Assembly: GCA_026770585.1 (NCBI GenBank)
Contig: MU646648.1
Coordinates: 187,261-198,601 of the forward strand
Length of the DNA: 11,341 nucleotides
Direction of reading: 5' to 3'
DNA from: Baffinella frigidus
Taxonomy: Eukaryota; Cryptophyceae; Cryptomonadales; Baffinellaceae
Under the pieces are notes generated by a model. The model was given only the letters and a program-made list of their open reading frames with translations. It made no database searches and had not been told where the DNA came from. Made by a program: the position numbers and the translations under genes. Positions 5,329-10,022 of this stretch are shown in pieces. The stretch's first letter is position 1. Each line of letters starts with the position of its first letter.

Positions 5329-5426
5329 CTGCAGTTGACGGGCCAAATCAGACTAAGTGATAAGACCTAGGACCCTACGGTAGGCAACCCGTAGGGACAT
5401 AGGGGAGTTCCTACGGATAAGGTCAC
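5329..5426 (-). mobile_element. 98-nt intron derived from MITE-A (3' end replaced)
   Basis: On the minus strand it starts GTGACCTTATCCGTAGGAAC and carries the MITE-A core through GGTCTTATC, but its last ~28 nt (ending CGTCAACTGCAG) are unrelated to the other copies. The length is still exactly 98 nt from donor to acceptor. Confidence 0.6.
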
Positions 5427-5447
5427 GGCCAACTCCGTATGCTGCGC
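5427..5447 (-). CDS. Exon AQHTELA, copy
   Basis: Twenty-one nt between CCTTCGCAG and GTGACC on the minus strand: GCG CAG CAT ACG GAG TTG GCC. Together with the next intron it forms a 119-nt tandem unit. Confidence 0.52.
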
Positions 5448-5545
5448 CTGCGAAGGGATTTTGAATAACCCTCAAGCGATAAGACCCAGGACCCTACGGT
5501 AGGCAACCCGGAGGGACATAGGGGGGTTCCTACGGATAAGGTCAC
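5448..5545 (-). mobile_element. 98-nt intron derived from MITE-A
   Basis: It runs exactly from GTGACC to CCTTCGCAG on the minus strand. The sequence equals the MITE-A interior from just inside the left terminus (CGAAGGGATTTTGAATAACC on the plus strand) to GTTCCTACGGATAAGGTCAC, lacking about 14 nt of one terminus and the hairpin plus terminus at the other end. GT-AG boundaries coincide with the ends of homology. Confidence 0.68.
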
Positions 5546-5566
5546 GGCCAACTCCGTGTGTTGCGC
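5546..5566 (-). CDS. Exon AQHTELA, synonymous copy
   Basis: GCG CAA CAC ACG GAG TTG GCC differs from the 5427-5447 copy at two third-codon positions only. The acceptor is CCTTCGCAG and the donor is GTGACC. Confidence 0.52.
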
Positions 5567-5742
5567 CTGCGAAGGTAGGCGTTGGGGTTTCCACCCCAGA
5601 TAGATCCAGGGAAACCGACGCCTTATCCGCGTAAGATCTGACGTGGTTGACTTAAGTATCCAAGGGGTCTCTATTGAAGGATGTCAAAAGTGGATGTTTC
5701 GAGTGCCCTGGCGTGGTGGTGGAGGTGTTAGCACGGGATCGC
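5567..5742. other. Insert between 119-nt units; hairpin, no gene
   Basis: About 170 bp of unique sequence splits the array. It starts with a MITE-A stub (GAAGG) and a hairpin AGGCGTTGGGGTTTCC/GGAAACCGACGCCT (5577-5623). On the minus strand the exon remnant at its upper edge reads GCG ATC CCG TGC TAA, so that AQHTELA copy is broken after the first codon. Confidence 0.55.
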
Positions 5743-5840
5743 CTGCGAAGGGATTTTGAATAACCCTCAAGCGATAAGACCTAGGACCCTACGGTAGGCA
5801 GCCCGTAGGGACATAGAGGGGTTCCTACGGATAAGGTCAC
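5743..5840 (-). mobile_element. 98-nt intron derived from MITE-A, third copy
   Basis: Nearly identical to 5448-5545 and again exactly 98 nt from GTGACC to CCTTCGCAG. The exon on its 3' side is truncated to GCG; splicing to the acceptor at 5567-5568 instead would give a 274-nt intron. Confidence 0.62.
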
Positions 5841-5861
5841 GGCCAACTCCGTATGCTGCGC
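5841..5861 (-). CDS. Exon AQHTELA, copy
   Basis: GCGCAGCATACGGAGTTGGCC on the minus strand, acceptor CCCCTCGCAG, donor GTGACC; identical to 5427-5447. Confidence 0.5.
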
Positions 5862-5963
5862 CTGCGAGGGGATTTTGAATAACCCTCAAGCGATAAGACC
5901 TAGGACCCTACGGTAGGCAGCCCGTAGGTTCTTAGGGGGGTTCCTACGGATCAGGTAAATGAA
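5862..5963 (-). mobile_element. MITE-A-derived intron with changed donor
   Basis: Same family as the 98-nt introns but about 102 nt. The donor region reads TTTCATTTACCTGATCCGTA instead of GTGACCTTATCCGTA, so the usual GT is lost. The frame is open across the junction (AQHTELAFIYLIRRNP), and a GTAGGA further in could serve as donor. Confidence 0.45.
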
Positions 5964-5984
5964 AGCCAACTCCGTATGCTGCGC
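5964..5984 (-). CDS. Exon AQHTELA, first copy in transcript order
   Basis: GCGCAGCATACGGAGTTGGCT on the minus strand, with GCT for GCC as a synonymous change. Acceptor GAACCCCTCGCAG. The downstream donor is degraded (see 5862-5963). Confidence 0.42.
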
Positions 5985-6159
5985 CTGCGAGGGGTTCCTA
6001 CGGATAAGGAAGAAGAAGAAGAAGAAGAAGAAGAGGAAGAGGAGGAGAGGAAGAAGAAGAAGAAGAAGAGGAAGAAGAAGAAGAGGAGGAGAGGAAGAAG
6101 AAGAGGAGGAGGAGGAAGAAGAAAGCACAGAGGGGAGGGGAGGGAGGGGGGGGTGTTAC
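5985..6159 (-). repeat. Intron of TTC/TCC microsatellite ending in a MITE-A stub
   Basis: The 175-nt minus-strand segment starts GTAACACCCC and ends CTTATCCGTAGGAACCCCTCGCAG-like sequence (the last ~24 nt are MITE-A). Between them lies about 115 nt of TTC/TCC repeat, which would form a strong polypyrimidine tract. The plus-strand Glu/Lys/Arg ORFs across it are microsatellite by-products. Confidence 0.65.
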
Positions 6160-6234
6160 ATCGATCTGGGATTGCATTTGGATCTGGCGCTGTTGCTGCT
6201 CGGCCAGCTGCGTGTCGTACTGTTCTTTCATCTC
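6160..6234 (-). CDS. Full-length exon EMKEQYDTQLAEQQQ...
   Basis: Twenty-five phase-0 codons on the minus strand between AAATGCAG and GTAACA. They begin EMKEQYDTQLAEQQQ, continue RQIQMQSQID, and are the only exon here with Tyr. Diverged copies of its 5' half occur at 6378-6425 (plus strand) and 6708-6764 (minus strand), and two copies of its RQIQM-coding segment sit in the palindrome loop. Confidence 0.6.
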
Positions 6235-6244
6235 CTGCATTTAC

Positions 6245-6369
6245 GTTTAGGGGTCAGGGGTCAGGCCACACAGCGGGCTACGAAGGGATTTTCGGCCCAG
6301 ATCGGGCCACATTTCCGTTACCTTATCCGTAGGAACCTCCCTATGTAGCCTGACCCCTGACCCCTAAAC
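6245..6369. mobile_element. Half MITE-A framed by 22-bp inverted repeats
   Basis: GTTTAGGGGTCAGGGGTCAG plus GC (6245-6266) is perfectly inverted at 6348-6369. Between them is the right half of MITE-A in reverse orientation, with a changed internal hairpin (CGGCCCAGATCGGGCC instead of CTCGGGCACTGAGTGCCCGA). Confidence 0.7.
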
Positions 6370-6377
6370 CTAAACCC

Positions 6378-6425
6378 ACGAGATGAAAGCGAAGTACGAT
6401 ACGCAGCTGGCCGAGCAGCAGCACC
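6378..6425 (+). pseudogene. Inverted exon fragment EMKAKYDTQLAEQQH
   Basis: GAG ATG AAA GCG AAG TAC GAT ACG CAG CTG GCC GAG CAG CAG CAC on the plus strand, opposite to the gene, so it cannot be used in the same transcript. It keeps the reading frame of exon 6160-6234 with three substitutions. Confidence 0.55.
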
Positions 6426-6707
6426 TAACCCCTAGTTCTGTCTCGGTCTATTCGGGCTGACCAATCTGGTGAGCCTGGGCGCTTTCCGGCGCCAAAGTTA
6501 ACTGATTTGTACCGCGAACCCAGCATGTCAACTTAGGAATAGTCCGCGAGCCTTTGCATTTGGATCTGGCGCATTTGGATCTGGCGCTCGCGGACTATTC
6601 CTAAGTTGACATCCTGGGTTCGCGGTACAAATCCGTCAACTTTGGCGCGGAAACGAGCCCAGGCTCACCAGATTGGTGAGCCCGAATAGACTGAGACAGA
6701 ACTAGGG

Positions 6708-6764
6708 GTTGGGTGCTGCTGCTGCTGCTCGGCTAGCCGTATCGTACTGCGCTTTCGTCTCGTG
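6708..6764 (-). pseudogene. Frameshifted exon copy ETKAQYDT...
   Basis: The minus strand reads GAG ACG AAA GCG CAG TAC GAT ACG and then loses 2 nt relative to ACGCAGCTGGCC, ending in GCAGCAGCAGCAGCACC. It lies in the right arm of the palindrome, in the gene's orientation. Confidence 0.5.
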
Positions 6765-6782
6765 CGTTTAAGTTGAGGGGTC

Positions 6783-6838
6783 AGGGGGCAGGCCACACAG
6801 CGGGCTACGAAGGGATTTTCGGCCCAAATCGGGCCACC
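6783..6838. mobile_element. MITE-A end, second half-copy
   Basis: GGCCACACAGCGGGCTACGA followed by AGGGATTTTCGGCCCAAATCGGG is a direct repeat of 6264-6310, then diverges at TTAGGCAATGCCGTA (MITE-A core-like). Confidence 0.6.
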
Positions 6839-6849
6839 TTTAGGCAATG

Positions 6850-7018
6850 CCGTATGAGTGCACACGATGGCAACCTGCGCAGCAACCATTTTTGGGCTAA
6901 TTGATTTAATTAAGACTTATAAGTAAATTTACCTATGCCATAGTAATTTATCCTATGATTTCTCCTATGAAATCACCTTTTGAGTTGGTTCCCCTCTGAG
7001 AGGCGGGTCAAGCAAGAC
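6850..7018. other. AT-rich unique segment, no gene seen
   Basis: Contains TTAATTAAG, a CCTATGATTTCTCC/CCTATGAAATCACC pair and little else. A related CCTATGAAATTCCTCCTATG occurs at 10350-10375, near the other AT-rich segment. The minus strand is intron after the 7019-7039 exon. Confidence 0.4.
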
Positions 7019-7039
7019 CTGGGCGCGGCGCTCCGAGAC
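7019..7039 (-). CDS. Micro-exon VSERRAQ, copy 3
   Basis: GTC TCG GAG CGC CGC GCC CAG on the minus strand, preceded by (GA)n ending in GAG and followed by GTCTTG. It repeats the last codons of exon 7249-7314. Confidence 0.45.
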
Positions 7040-7122
7040 CTCTCTCCCTCTCTCTCTCTCTCCCCCCCCCTCTCCCTCTCCCTCCCTCTCCCTCTCTCTC
7101 TCTCTCAGGGGTTGGCGTGTGC
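7040..7122 (-). repeat. 83-nt GA-repeat intron, GC-AG
   Basis: On the minus strand it opens GCACACGCCAACCCCTGAGA and continues as GA repeat to the AG before VSERRAQ. Polypurine up to the acceptor is unusual, since acceptors normally follow pyrimidines. Confidence 0.5.
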
Positions 7123-7143
7123 CTGCGCGCGGCGCTCGGAGAC
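7123..7143 (-). CDS. Micro-exon VSERRAQ, copy 2
   Basis: GTC TCC GAG CGC CGC GCG CAG differs from copy 3 only at two third-codon positions. It is followed by GCACAC (GC donor) and preceded by GA repeat. Confidence 0.45.
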
Positions 7144-7199
7144 CTCTCTCTCCCTCCCTCTCTCTCCCTCCCTCTCTCTCCCTCTCTCTCCCTCTCCCC

Positions 7200-7232
<33 letters not shown>

Positions 7233-7248
7233 AGGGGTTGGCGAGTGC
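7144..7248 (-). repeat. 105-nt GA-repeat intron, GC-AG
   Basis: Same opening (GCACTCGCCAACCCCTGAGA) and the same GA body as 7040-7122, so intron and exon end were duplicated as a unit of roughly 105-125 nt. Confidence 0.5.
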
Positions 7249-7314
7249 CTGGGCGCGGCGCTCCGAGGTCTCGCGCTGCTGCCGCTCAGCCTGCTGCCAC
7301 TGCTGCTGCTGCGC
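7249..7314 (-). CDS. Full-length exon AQQQQWQQAERQQRE + TSERRAQ
   Basis: Twenty-two phase-0 codons on the minus strand, acceptor CCTGCGACAG, 3' end GCCCAG before GCACTC. Upstream lie two blocks related to its 5' half (AQQQWQQAERIL, AQQQGQQGPP) and downstream two copies of its 3' end (VSERRAQ). Contains the gene's only Trp. Confidence 0.6.
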
Positions 7315-7427
7315 CTGTCGCAGGGTTCCGGGCTCAGGGATTAGGGTGTGTGTATCGGTAAAAACGTTGTAAGCCGGACACGACTCTGCAGTAAACCGGA
7401 CACGGCGGCGGGTGTGTATGCGCACAC

Positions 7428-7457
7428 GGGTGGGCCCTGCTGCCCCTGCTGCTGCGC
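7428..7457 (-). CDS. Exon AQQQGQQGPP
   Basis: Ten phase-0 codons on the minus strand between CCCTACACCAG and GTGTGCGC, both sites canonical. The first half resembles exon 7249-7314; the GPP end is new. The following intron (7315-7427) is 113 nt, GT...GCGACAG. Confidence 0.48.
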
Positions 7458-7675
7458 CTGGTGTAGGGTGAGCCACCAACTTAGCAGCCACCGGGGTCTT
7501 CACGGATGCAGTCCATCTAAACGATTTGTACTAGAATCTCATCCATTGCCCTGGAATATAACCGGAATTTCCCCCGAGAATTCGGGGGGAAATATCTTCG
7601 GTCGCTACTTAGTGGCACGACGGTCATTGGCCTTTTCTTAAATGTTGGTGGCGAGGTCGCGTCCAGTATTTGTAC
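7458..7675 (-). other. 218-nt intron consisting mostly of MITE-E
   Basis: From GTACAAATACTGG to CACCCTACACCAG on the minus strand; 181 of 218 nt are the MITE-E inverted-repeat element. The remainder is 23 nt on the donor side and about 14 nt of CCCTACA satellite at the acceptor. Confidence 0.55.
7472..7652. mobile_element. MITE-E (181 bp)
   Basis: Termini GCCACCAAC and GTTGGTGGC are inverted repeats sharing CCACCAAC with MITE-C. The centre has a hairpin ATTTCCCCCGA/TCGGGGGGAAAT. Flanks GGGTGA and GAGGTC share GA, a possible 2-bp duplication. No ORF. Confidence 0.65.
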
Positions 7676-7711
7676 GAGAATTCTCTCAGCCTGCTGCCAC
7701 TGCTGTTGCGC
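7676..7711 (-). CDS. Exon AQQQWQQAERIL
   Basis: Twelve phase-0 codons on the minus strand between GCCCTAACAG and GTACAA. Compared with exon 7249-7314 it lacks one CAG codon, has CAA for CAG (synonymous), and diverges after AER. Confidence 0.52.
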
Positions 7712-7712
7712 C

Positions 7713-7980
7713 TGTTAGGGCTTAGGGTTCCGGGCTCAGGGATTAGGGCTAAGGTTCAGGGATTAGGGCTAGGGTGCAAGGTTCAGGGATCAGGGATTAG
7801 GGTTCAGCGATCCGGGCTCAGGGATTAGGGCTAGGGCGCAAGGTTCAGGGATCAGGGTTCAGCGATTAGGGCTAGGGCTAGGGCTTAGGGTTTAGGGTTG
7901 AGGGGGAGAGAGAGGGAGAGCGAGAGAGAGCGAGAGACAGAGACAGAGAGGGTTTAGGGTTTAGGGTTTAGGGTTGAGGG
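7713..7980. repeat. GGGATTAGGGCTAGGG-type satellite with a GA insert
   Basis: Degenerate GGGCTCA/GGGATTA/GGGCTAG units, with a higher-order CAAGGTTCAGGGATCAGGG repeat. A (GA)n stretch at 7903-7950 lies inside GGGTTTA units. Confidence 0.85.
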
Positions 7981-7989
7981 GTTGCAAAC

Positions 7990-8043
7990 CTGCTGCTGCT
8001 TTTGCTGCTCCGCCTGCTCCGCCATGCGCTGCTGCTGCTGCTG
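7990..8043 (-). CDS. Exon QQQQQRMAEQAEQQKQQQ
   Basis: Eighteen phase-0 codons on the minus strand between CCCTACACAG and GTTTGC, canonical on both sides. It shares AEQQKQ with the longer Gln block at 8351-8428. Confidence 0.52.
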
Positions 8044-8077
8044 CTGTGTAGGGTGTGGGGTTGAGGAGAGAGAGAGC

Positions 8078-8108
<31 letters not shown>

Positions 8109-8250
8109 CGTCAGAGAGAGAGATAGAGGGGTGGGTTTGCTGCTGCTGTGTAGGGGTTGGGGTTGAGGAGTGAGAGAGCGAGAGAGAGCGAGAGAGAGAG
8201 CGTCAGAGAGAGAGAGAGAGAGAGAGAGGGCGCGCGCGCAACACGTGCCT
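8044..8250. repeat. Two GA-microsatellite modules with shared ends
   Basis: Two modules (8044-8140 and about 8141-8235) each consist of TGTAGGG-type satellite, GGGTTGAGGAG, then (GA)n with GCGTCAGAGAG interruptions. A CTGCTGCTG stub (QQQ on the minus strand) separates them. The end GGCGCGCGCGCAACACGTGC recurs at about 9018-9037. Confidence 0.85.
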
Positions 8251-8350
8251 TCGCTGCTGTTGTTGCATGCCATGGTGGATTGCGGGTTACGGGTTACAGG
8301 TTAGGGGCACAAGTCGTTTTGGGGTTACACGTCGTTTAGGGCTGAAGCTA

Positions 8351-8428
8351 CTGCTGCTGCTGCTGCTGGTGCTGGTGCTGCTTTTGCTGCTCCGCCTCCC
8401 TTCGCTGCTGCTGCTGCTGCTGTTGCTG
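8351..8428 (-). CDS. Gln-rich block (QQQ...RREAEQQKQHQH...), uncertain exon
   Basis: Twenty-six codons on the minus strand after CACCGCAG: a run of eight Gln, RREAEQQKQHQH, then six Gln, followed immediately by TAG. A GT overlaps the stop (CA|GTAGCT), but using it breaks the phase shared by other exons. It could be a terminal exon, a spliced exon with a different phase, or a dead copy. Confidence 0.35.
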
Positions 8429-8528
8429 CTGCGGTGCAGGGGGGAGGGGGGGGTGAGGGTTCAGGGTTCGGGGATGAGGGTTGAGGGTTCACTTCAGGGT
8501 TCGGGGATTAGGGTTGAGGATTCACCCC

Positions 8529-8586
8529 CGCTGCTGCTGCTGCTGCTGCTGCTGGAGGTGGAGGGTGGAGGGTGGAGGGTGGAGGG
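8529..8586 (-). CDS. Poly-Gln block next to GTGGAGG satellite
   Basis: About seven to eight CAG codons on the minus strand follow CCACCTCCAG (end of a 7-nt CCTCCAC satellite) and lead into CGGGG|GTGAAT. It could be a short exon, but a pure CAG repeat gives little evidence for coding. Confidence 0.25.
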
Positions 8587-8830
8587 TTCATGAACCTCAT
8601 GAGGGTTCAGGCTCATAGACTATTGTATCACTCAACTCAAGGCTAAAGGGCCTGGTTTAGGACCTGTATCGAGAGTAATAAAGAAGAAGAAGAAGAAGAA
8701 TGAGGGTTCAGGGATGAGGGTGCCAGGGATTCGCGCTAGGGTTTGAGGTTTCGGGTGTGAAAGAAGAAGAAGAAGAAGAATGAGGGTTCCGGGATGCAGG
8801 GATTAGCGCTGGGTTTTAAGGTGTAGGGTG
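8587..8830. other. Unique and GAA-repeat segment, no gene
   Basis: Small palindromes (GGTTCATGAACC), two (GAA)6-7 tracts at about 8682 and 8762 each followed by TGAGGGTTC, and degenerate satellite. The two halves are a duplication of about 80 nt. Confidence 0.5.
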
Positions 8831-8838
8831 ACAAGTAC

Positions 8839-8895
8839 CTGCTGCTGCTGCTGAAGCTGCTGCTGTTGCTGCTGTTGTTGCTGCTGCTGCATACC
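8839..8895 (-). CDS. Exon GMQQQ...LQQQQQ
   Basis: Nineteen phase-0 codons on the minus strand between TTGAGCAG and GTACTTG: Gly-Met, eleven Gln (mixed CAG/CAA), Leu, five Gln. Canonical splice sites. Copies of its start (GMQQQQ) lie at 9140-9169 (upstream) and about 8249-8270 (downstream, acceptor lost). Confidence 0.48.
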
Positions 8896-8900
8896 CTGCT

Positions 8901-9038
8901 CAAGAGAGAGGAGAGAGCGTCAGAGAGAGCGTCAGAGAGAGAGAGAGCGAGCGCCAGAGGGAGAGAGATGGAGAGAGGGAGAGCGAGCGTCAGAGAGAGA
9001 GAGAGAGAGAGAGAGAGGGCGCGCGCGCAACACGTGCC
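8901..9038. repeat. GA microsatellite with GCGTCAGAGAG interruptions
   Basis: Same type as 8060-8235, including the shared GGCGCGCGCGCAACACGTGC end. On the minus strand the CTCTCT tract would be a good polypyrimidine run. Confidence 0.9.
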
Positions 9039-9061
9039 TTCGCTGCTGTCTCAGAAAAGAA

Positions 9062-9139
9062 TATATTAAGAGGATTAAGAGGAAGATAAGGAAGATAAGG
9101 AAGATAAGGAAGATTAAGAGGATTAAGAGGAAGATAAGG
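9062..9139. repeat. AAGATAAGG / AGGATTAAG tandem repeat
   Basis: Nine-nt units AAGATAAGG flanked by AGGATTAAG units; purine-rich on the plus strand. Confidence 0.85.
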
Positions 9140-9169
9140 CTGTTGCTGCTGTTGCTGCTGTTGCATGCC
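9140..9169 (-). pseudogene. Exon start copy GMQQQQQQQQ
   Basis: The minus strand after CGCGAGCAG reads GGC ATG CAA CAG CAG CAA CAG CAG CAA CAG, matching the start of exon 8839-8895. No GT or GC donor follows directly (CCTTATC), so it may not be spliceable. Confidence 0.38.
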
Positions 9170-9203
9170 CTGCTCGCGGATAACGGGTTACGGGCTACAG
9201 GTT

Positions 9204-9329
9204 GGGGTATACCCTATACCCTACACCCTGCACCCTGCACCCTACACACTACACACTACACCCTACACCCTGTACCCTATTCCCTATGCTCTATTATACC
9301 CTATACCCTATGCTCTATTATACCCTACA
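9204..9329. repeat. C-rich 7-nt satellite, CCCTACA/CCCTATA
   Basis: CCCTATA, CCCTGCA and CCCTACA units on the plus strand, with CACTACA units and a duplicated CCCTATGCTCTATTATA segment. Opposite orientation to most satellite here. Confidence 0.88.
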
Positions 9330-9360
9330 CGAACGCTGCACCGCGAAACCTGCGTTCGTG
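9328..9360. repeat. 9-bp hairpin CACGAACGC/GCGTTCGTG
   Basis: Perfect arms with a 15-nt loop, between satellite and MITE-B. Confidence 0.6.
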
Positions 9361-9379
9361 TGCGGAGAGCCTGGGCGCA

Positions 9380-9580
9380 CCGCTCGAGGCTACAAATGTG
9401 AGTATCTTAAAAGTTTTTAACTTTACAACTCGTTTACAAGTGGACCACTGTGTAGCAATTTTCACACAAATATCGCGTTTGGTCACGTATCTCGGGGATA
9501 CGTGACCAATCCCCGCCCGTGACTCGTACAAATGTTTACAACCCCACATTTAAAAAGCCTCCCTTTCGAGCCTCGAGTGG
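9380..9580. mobile_element. MITE-B, second copy (inverted, 201 bp)
   Basis: Ends CCGCTCGAGGCT and GCCTCGAGTGG. Contains TTGGTCACGTATC/GATACGTGACCAA hairpin, TTTCACACAAATA and CCCCACATTTAAA, all also in 3088-3293 in reverse. Flanks GCGCA and CACGC share CA, a 2-bp target-site duplication. The left flank GCGCACC...CTGGGCGC resembles the SERRAQ exon end. Confidence 0.75.
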
Positions 9581-9628
9581 CACGCGACGCGGTTAGCGAT
9601 CGGGGTTTGATTTTAGGGTCCAGGGTTT

Positions 9629-9782
9629 CTAGGTCTGTCCCACTTTGATTTGGGCTCCTAATCAATTCGCCCCCCCCCCCAAATTTCACATGTGAATTTG
9701 CGGGGGGGGGGGGGAATTCACCTTGGAAATGGGGGGGGGGGGCGAATTGATGAGGAGCCCAAATCAAGTGGGACAGAGCTAG
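9629..9782. mobile_element. Foldback element with C/G-tract arms
   Basis: CTAGGTCTGTCCCACTTTGA and the following GGGCTCCTAATCAATTCG are inverted at 9740-9782, with C10-12 and G12 tracts facing each other. Nested inside, AAATTTCACATGTGAATTT forms a smaller palindrome with its own C/G tracts. Confidence 0.8.
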
Positions 9783-9806
9783 GGTTTAGCTCTGCCTCGG
9801 TCGACA

Positions 9807-9944
9807 GGGTGTAGGGTGTAGGGTGTCGGGTGTCGGGTGTGGGGTGTAGAGTGTGGGGTGTAGGGTGTAGGGTGTAGGGTGTAGGGTGTAGGGTGTAGGG
9901 TGTAGGGTGTAGGGTGTAGGGTGTAGGGTGTAGGGTGTAGGGTC
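9807..9944. repeat. GGGTGTA satellite
   Basis: About 19 units, more than a dozen of them perfect, after a few GGGTGTC and GGGTGTG variants. Confidence 0.95.
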
Positions 9945-9960
9945 TGGGGTATGCAGGCAC

Positions 9961-9969
9961 CTGCTCGTG
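9961..9969 (-). CDS. Possible 9-nt micro-exon HEQ
   Basis: CAC GAG CAG on the minus strand lies between GTATATTAG and GTGCCTG. It repeats the last three codons of exon 10023-10082. The intron between them (9970-10022) is 53 nt of GTGCTAATATAC repeat and starts GTTCG. Too short to assert without RNA. Confidence 0.3.
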
Positions 9970-10022
9970 CTAATATACGTGCTAATATACGCGCGTGCTA
10001 ACATACGTGCTAATATACGAAC
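9970..10022. repeat. 12-nt repeat GTGCTAATATAC
   Basis: Four to five units, related to the TCGTATATTAGC minisatellite at 3.7-4.0 kb (reverse complement GCTAATATACGA). Confidence 0.8.

Larger units (their letters stand above)
6371..6770. repeat. 400-bp palindrome with exon-derived arms and loop
   Basis: Arms of about 175-180 bp (6371-6550 and 6587-6770) are inverted copies with a few mismatches and indels, around a 36-nt loop. Outer arms contain the 5' half of exon 6160-6234 (EMKAKYDTQLAEQQH on the plus strand, a frameshifted version on the minus strand). The loop is CATTTGGATCTGGCG twice, the reverse of the same exon's RQIQM segment. A direct repeat of 6230-6310 follows at 6760-6838. Confidence 0.8.

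Noticed and set aside
5427-5984. CRISPR array (21-nt units alternating with 98-nt segments)
   Set aside because: Both the short and the long parts are conserved between units; a CRISPR array has unique spacers. Context is eukaryotic exon-intron.
5959-6348. Plus-strand Lys/Glu/Arg-rich ORFs and minus-strand poly-Ser/Leu ORFs
   Set aside because: Microsatellite GAA/GAG translations. The real signal there is the EMKEQYDT exon on the minus strand.
6980-7372. Plus-strand Ser/Leu/Pro ORFs over CT repeats, and Ser-rich ORFs at 7968-8273
   Set aside because: CT/GA microsatellite by-products; exon evidence is on the opposite strand.
8351-8428. Terminal exon with TAG stop
   Set aside because: The stop directly follows a CAG repeat, no polyadenylation context is recognisable, and related exons continue downstream, so I keep it only as an uncertain block.
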